Below, piece by piece: positions 58,826 to 64,000 of a stretch of DNA of 64,000 nt. Both the position numbers and the translations under genes were made by a program. The DNA comes from Strobilurus pachycystidiatus. Lineage: Eukaryota; Basidiomycota; Agaricomycetes; Agaricales; Physalacriaceae. The DNA is taken from the NCBI GenBank assembly GCA_019915135.1, contig JAHLMK010000013.1, positions 1 to 64,000 on the forward strand, read 5' to 3'. Each line of letters starts with the position of its first letter. The stretch's first letter is position 1. The notes under the pieces are model-generated. The model saw only the letters and a program-made list of their open reading frames with translations, did not search any database and had not been told where the DNA came from.

Positions 58826-60576
58826 TCAGAAATCGGACTCCCCGCAGGTGGCGTTCCATGACTTGTCTCCCCAGGTGATCGAGGTACTGTATGTGTTGGA
58901 AGCCACGAAATTCTCAAACGAGCACGAGCCGTAGAGCTTATCCTTGTGAGAAGATGCACAAGCCGGCAGAGGGAACGGAGAGTCGTTGAGTACGAGCCGA
59001 ATTTGGGGCCCCTCAAACCTGTTTTCGTCATGAATAAACACAAAGTTGTCGGAGATGGGCTGCTCTTACGTCGAAGAACACGTGAATTTTTCCCAAACCA
59101 TCTGGGCGCCGAAAGGTACTTGCTTTGAGGTCCGGAAGGCGCGGTGGGGCGACACAGGTCCAGTCGCGGACAGAGGTGTCTCGTCCCTGGAATACCATCA
59201 AACTTAGTTCGCGAATATAGGACACCACTAACTTCGCGAGACCCAAGGCAGCTAGAGCCAGATCGATAGTCGTATCGTGTCCGAATTCCAGATAAAGAGC
59301 TTGTGCATTTCCACTTGCATTGGAGAAGCTGGAGGCAACTTATAAGCAGAGATACTTGTCTTCCAGGAGCGCACAAACCGCTCAATGAGTTTGTTGACAT
59401 AGAGAGTGCCAAGCAACGGGCCCATTTCTTCAGGAAGGTTGTAGCCGAATGCACCGTTCATAAGAAGATCCAATTCATACCTGGAAATACGTCAGTCAGG
59501 TGCGCAATCTGCGATGACCAGAAAAGCCTACTCAAAGTCGGCCAGCTCGTCGGCAGTAAAGACATCACACCATGGGGACACGCCGTGTGCAGCGTAATCA
59601 TAAGCGCACGCGTACAGCGCGCCATGGGTGTTACTATCAGTGAGGTTGAGACCTGGTATGATATCATTCAACCGAGCCGTGATAGCGGGGAGGTAAACTG
59701 CATCCCAAGTGACTACTGGCTTGTGAAAAGGTCAGCATCTTCGTCCGAGGAAAGAAGACGTAGTCGACGGACATCATTGCCATACGCATATTCCCAATCC
59801 GCGCAAGTGTCCATGGGGGTAATCCACGAGATGGTGACTTCGTCTTCGGGGATGGTTTCAAAAACGGAGTCCTCAAGGGTTGCCCATTCGCGACCGAAGT
59901 ACCCGTGCGCGAACCATTGCGCTGATTCGATGACCTGGTTCGAAGTGAGTTTCGGGAAGACAAAATATAGCCGCCGATTTGAACTAACACGATCCTGGTC
60001 CCCAGCAAGGATGTTGGTAGGTTGAAGATCAGGGTATTTGAGGCGGAAACTGTCGATCGTGTATAAATAAATAATCGGCCATCGGGAACGACGGACATGG
60101 CTCACTCGACACCATGGCTAAAAAGCTGCTTGCGTCCAGGAGCCGTCAGGTTGTTTGCCCCCAAACTGCTAGTATAACCATCCTTCAAGAACTCCATGCT
60201 TTTAGGAAGGTCGGCGGCGACGATGTACTCGTAAGAGGCGTCCAATTTTGCGGTAAGATTCGTGATGTAGACGAGCTCAGATGATAAGGGCCAACGACTG
60301 CCATGACGTCCCATCTGTTGAGATTTGAACACCAGAATAAATGAACCCAAAAGAGAAAGAGTCCCTCACCAGCATGACCTGTTCAACGAGGCAGTCGTCC
60401 GGAAGTATTTCCTTGACTCCGTGGTGTGTCGGAGCTTTGTGGTATGGGGACAGATTCCCAAGCCAGTCGTACTTGTCGATCTCGCCCGAGACGGAATGTG
60501 GACGGCCAGGACCACGGCGCGTTCCATTGGCCACGACGGCTGCAATCAACACCAGGAAGGATTTCACGAGCACCAT
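58826..60576 (-). CDS. Secreted histidine acid phosphatase (phytase-like)
   Basis: An extracellular phosphatase of the histidine acid family, cleaving phosphomonoesters such as phytate. A hydrophobic signal segment (MVLVKSFLVLIAAVVANG) starts the protein. After an intron comes the catalytic RHGxRxP motif as MGRHGSRWPLSSELVY, and the second catalytic site is HD in LYLEFGHDTTIDLALAALGL. Other blocks are LAGDQDRVIESAQWFAHGYF, MDTCADWEYAYGNDV, GVSPWCDVFTADELADFEY, VPFGAQMVWEKFTC and RLVLNDSPFPLPAC. About eight introns close in frame; one donor, C|GTCGAC near 59760, is weak. The stop is TGA at 58826-58828. Substrate preference cannot be read from sequence. Confidence 0.9.
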
Positions 60577-61709
60577 AATAGACGTGGGGGACAGGAAATC
60601 CGCTCGCAGAATTTTTGTCGCGTCGACTCCATTTATGTAAGTTGGCAGGATCTGACCATGCGGTGCCAAGTTTTCGCCTTGTGGAAATATGACGATCCAT
60701 CCATTGGTCCACAGAGATATCTATCTATCCACGCCGATGTGTCCGCTGTTATCACAGGCTATTTCGGATCCCCCGCCGGCGGCTCCACCCAAATTGTGAT
60801 CAGTCTTTGACCTAGGCACCAGAGCGTGGAAGGGGAGGGAAGGAATGCTTCGGCCGAGCACCTAGAACAAGGGATATTCAAACTCGACCTATACAACGCG
60901 TGTATGTGTATCCACACTGGTCAGAGTTGGGTCAGAGTAGAAAACGAATACGGTGAGCGGATTTTGCAGCATACCCTTGTAGACGAAATTAGAAACGACC
61001 GTTGTGCAGAATCAGAAATTGAGTTTGAAACTGCCACCTGCCTCAAGCCTGCCTCCGACGTCGTTACTAGTTAGTCCTAGTCAGGTCCGGACTCAAGACA
61101 TGCGGCCATTCGAAACCTGCGGTGAGGACCAAGTAATGCGCAGTAGGACGCCATGAGAGTCACCGTACCAGTACCACCGATATGTTTCATTCTGAAACTG
61201 CGTGGCACTGGCAGCTCACAAATGTCCGTTGAATGGATCCACACCGCTCAGCTATTCATTCATACTCTGGGCCACCAACAGGCCGATGCGAGACAGGACG
61301 CGTAGTAGAGACTTGGCACGCGTAGCGCGTCCTTTCAGCACCTGTACAAGACTGCAATAAGGCCCCATAGGGGCGTGGCTGACGGATTTCCTTCCCGCTT
61401 TGCAGCTCAAAACGTCGCGGAAGAGAGAGTCAGTTGACCGCTCAGGATGTGTCCGGGTCCCACAGAAGAAGAAGAACCGCCTCCAGACCGACTTTATCGC
61501 AGAACCGCAGAAGTGGACGACTCGGCTTCGGGATCAGAGTTTCTGCCGCCTTTGCCACCAGCTAGCGGTAGCGCCATTGCTAAAGGTCGTCAGGCGTTGA
61601 CGCTGCTGATGTGATGACTGACAGAAGCGACAAACGTGGATATCAGCGAGAGAGAAAACCTGTACTGAAGAACAAGGGGAAGAAATATATAGTACAAAAA
61701 CCATGATGA
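60577..61709. other. Intergenic stretch upstream of the phosphatase
   Basis: About 1.1 kb with no supported gene. Short open frames on both strands lack domains. Confidence 0.45.
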
Positions 61710-62064
61710 TTAAAGACCGTGTTTCGAAAAGGAAGAGATCATATCGTCAGATTGGAGGGGAGAAGCAAAGGAGAAGGAAGACTCGAATGAATGGCGCGTC
61801 CTGGGGGGTGTCGCCCTCGATCCCAGCGTCGCATCGACGACAACGGAGGACGGGCTCACAGTGCAGTGGCAGCCGCTGCTGTGTCCTGGTCGACGGAGTC
61901 CACGTAGAGAGAGGATGCTGCATGGAGCCGATGAATAGCAGATGTCACATCGTCGAGGATGTCGCTGGATTGGCGCGCGATGCGCTGGCTCGCAGAGAGC
62001 TCTGGCGCGTCACATGGCCTCCACAGGGGAGGGAAGGTAAGTGCGCTGTCCACCACTGCTAAGG
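61710..62064 (-). CDS. Two coding-like exons of an unidentified small gene (5' end not found)
   Basis: Minus-strand exons 61860-62064 and 61710-61800 join over a 59-nt GT-AG intron (donor GTGAGC, acceptor CCCCAG) and read APELSASQRIARQSSDILDD, then HRLHAASSLYVDSVDQD, ATALTRHSFESSFSFASPLQ, ending SSFSKHGL with TAA at 61710-61712. Codon use is GC3-rich as in the real genes nearby. A candidate donor GTGCGT at 62119 suggests an intron just upstream, but no start exon joins in phase. The family is unknown. Confidence 0.35.
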
Positions 62065-62358
62065 CTGGGATCGTTGCAGTAGATTGGGTGAATAGAGTCT
62101 TAGAGATGGGAAAACGCACTTCAATGGTTTATCGCTTCCTCATTATTCCCTGATGGCGGACGCGGCGCGATGCGAGAGGGCAGTGAAAGGCGCATTGCGC
62201 AATGCATGAGGAGACGAAGTCGCGATGTGCTGACCGCAACAATGAGGGCAAGTGCCAAGTGGCAAATTTGAAATGGCAGATGAACTCACCCAAAATGGAG
62301 ACACACTGCACAGCCACTGACGTAAATTGCGCCACATTTCTAAGCACGGAACACAAAA

Positions 62359-62432
62359 TGATTCGACCCAGGCTCGAACTGAGGACCTTCTGTGTGTTAG
62401 ACAGATGCGATAACCAACTACGCCATCGAACC
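62359..62432 (-). tRNA. tRNA-Val, anticodon AAC
   Basis: A full cloverleaf of 74 nt including the discriminator A. The acceptor GGTTCGA pairs with TCGAATC (one G-U). The D-arm runs GCG...CGC with AGTTGGTTA loop, the anticodon stem TCTGT/ACAGA encloses CTAACAC with anticodon AAC, and the T-arm CTCAG/CTGGG has the loop TTCGAGC. No intron is present and no CCA is encoded, as usual in eukaryotes. Reads GUU (and wobble) valine codons. Confidence 0.95.
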
Positions 62433-62673
62433 GCATGTCCTGGCCAAGGGCTATTACTTCATTGCACATTGATAAGTAGGGTGTGAGTCTTGAAACTCGT
62501 GGGTGGCGCAAAGCGACCAAGAATCATCTCATCCAAGAGCCTAGAAATTTTCATGTAGATAGACTTTAGATTGACACCTCCCTCGGCAAGTATCCTTGCG
62601 GATTGTCCTCATTGTTCACAATGTATGGAGAATATGACATGCTGTCCATAACCCTTTCATGCACTCATACTAC

Positions 62674-63760
62674 CTAGATTGTTCTCTGAGACCAGTGAGC
62701 TATACGTTGCCACGACACAGAGATAACATACCTTCTCTTTGCTCCAGTCAATAATCAAATCCTTCACGCGTGCAGCGACGATATCATTGCATTTCTTGCA
62801 GTCAACCTCGCTGATCATCGACTTGTATGCCGCCTTTATTCTCTCGCAAGTCCTGTCTATGGCATGGTCAGTACATGGGGCTCATCAAAATTGTGAGTTC
62901 ATGAAGACGTACTTGGGTTAACGTGTCCAAAGACCAACGTTGCCGTTGCCACCTTCCATCTGACCATCGTTTTGTCCTGCGATGCGAGAGTGCATTGCCT
63001 GTTGGGGCGATGAAGCTCAAGAGGCCGCACCAGCATCTTTATTAGCATCCTCTTCCTGCGTTGGTGCAAATCGAAGAGCCTCTTCATATAGCTGGGCCCT
63101 ATCACCTTCCCGACGTCGAGTGAGATGCTTTGGAGGTCGCAGGAAAGTAGATAGGACGAGGCGGCGACGGCAAGATCCTCTGCGTCGTGAATAGCCGCCA
63201 CGACATACACCAGCAGTGGTGCCAGTGCCGCCTGATCCAAGATCGCTGAGAAGAGAGGGGTGCCCTGGCGGGCGTATCTCCGAACTAACAGCCCGTAGCG
63301 CGGAAACAAGTTGATAGCGGTGATAAGCGCTTGCAAGGAAGGTCGGAATTCCGACTGTGTGAACGACATGTCATAGATCGTGTACAGCAGGATGCTCAAC
63401 GTGTCGGACTTCTCTGGAACGGCAGCAAACGTGCTTTCTTCGTTACGAAGAGCGTAGTTGAACATGTTCGCCGACCCACGGGATAATGCCTGGCGGTGGA
63501 CGTGGTAGAGGACATTGTCAGAGGAGATGAGTTGGAAGTTGGGCCGAAACATGCCGTAGGCCAGGCGGTCATGGAACTTGGTGGATACAAGCCGTTCCAG
63601 ATCGTTCGCAGACCAGGGAACGGATGGAGGGTAGTGCTGTGGCGTGACATCGGCGTGAGCCAGCCAGGAGTACGAAGTCGGAGGTTACCTCTGCACCAGC
63701 AGGCGCACTGGAAATCTCGGTTCTTGGGGTAGCGAGGAAAGAGGAATGGCGATCTTGCAT
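62674..63760 (-). CDS. BTB/POZ-domain-like protein
   Basis: A protein of the BTB family that is strongly expanded in Agaricomycetes. Exon 1 is MQDRHSSFLATPRTEISSAP plus AGAE; exon 2 gives HYPPSVPWSANDLERLVSTK, then the domain with FQLISSDNVLYHVHRQALSR, EKSDTLSILLYTIYDM, LQALITAINLFPRYGLLV and YLLSCDLQSISLDVGKVIGP. Exon 3, joined by a GT-AG intron after NP, reads RTCERIKAAYKSMISEVDCK, KCNDIVAARVKDLI and IDWSKEK; after a further intron the frame ends soon, with a TAG candidate at 62674-62676. The 3' end is the uncertain part. Such proteins act as adaptors, but the partner is unknown. Confidence 0.78.
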
Positions 63761-64000
63761 TGTAATTTAACACTCCCTGTAAAGAGGTAGGAGAGCGTAC
63801 CAATGATTCTGTGGACCACTTACCGACCCTTGAGAAATGCTCCAAGACACAGAACGAACCTGGCAGTTTATCTCATACGGGGGGTGGAGTCTCAAGGCAG
63901 AGCAGAGCTCAACCCAGTTGAAGAAGGGAGATAAGCGTGAGTACCTCAAGTGCAGATGACCGCTTCTAGTCTAGGAAGGCAGGTCAAATCGAGCCGCCTT

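Overview
The window is nuclear DNA of a filamentous basidiomycete, most likely an Agaricomycete. Coding sequence is cut by many canonical introns of about 45-65 nt, genes are packed on both strands with spacers often under 300 bp, and several products belong to families typical of mushroom-forming and wood-decaying fungi: an etherase-type glutathione transferase, secreted GH30 and GH17 glucanases, a TEA/ATTS regulator, and expanded 7-TM and F-box families. The splice models below were assembled by hand by joining exon-like frames at GT-AG (a few GC-AG) sites and matching them to known families. Single-base exon ends are inferred, not proven by RNA.

Layout. 0-9 kb: a broken G-alpha gene running off the window start, a PPIL3-type cyclophilin, the beta subunit of actin capping protein, and two tandem paralogous multi-pass membrane proteins with a relic of a third. 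9-12.5 kb: eIF3j and an F-box protein. 12.5-16.6 kb: no gene I can support; it holds a diverged tandem duplication and a strong hairpin block. 16.6-18.4 kb: an aldo-keto reductase, then 2 kb with nothing recognisable. 20.4-30 kb: RhoGAP, membrane-anchored GH17 glucanase, COQ9, PEX11-type peroxin, and a GBD/FH3 protein without FH2. 31-40 kb: conserved hypothetical, GST, squalene synthase, SRPBCC-like protein, tail-anchored protein. 40-48.9 kb: alpha/beta hydrolase, HEN1 small-RNA methyltransferase, V-ATPase subunit e, secreted GH30, APH-like kinase, DUF6914-like protein. 49-55.8 kb: a divergent actin head-to-head with an ISWI remodeler, and a small two-exon protein. 56.4-63.8 kb: TEA-domain transcription factor, secreted histidine acid phosphatase, a partial small gene, tRNA-Val(AAC) and a BTB protein.

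The genes do not form an obvious pathway cluster. Small functional themes recur (actin and Rho biology: G-alpha, capping protein, RhoGAP, FH3 protein, actin; peroxisome: PEX11 and perhaps a PEX26-like protein; isoprenoid and quinone: ERG9, COQ9), but spacing and strand give no sign of co-regulation. I found no new defence, toxin or biosynthetic system. The most notable signals are five single-base frame losses in G-alpha, a divergent actin with a duplicated core promoter, five apparent GC-AG introns, tandem 7-TM paralogs, and a GBD/FH3 protein lacking FH2.
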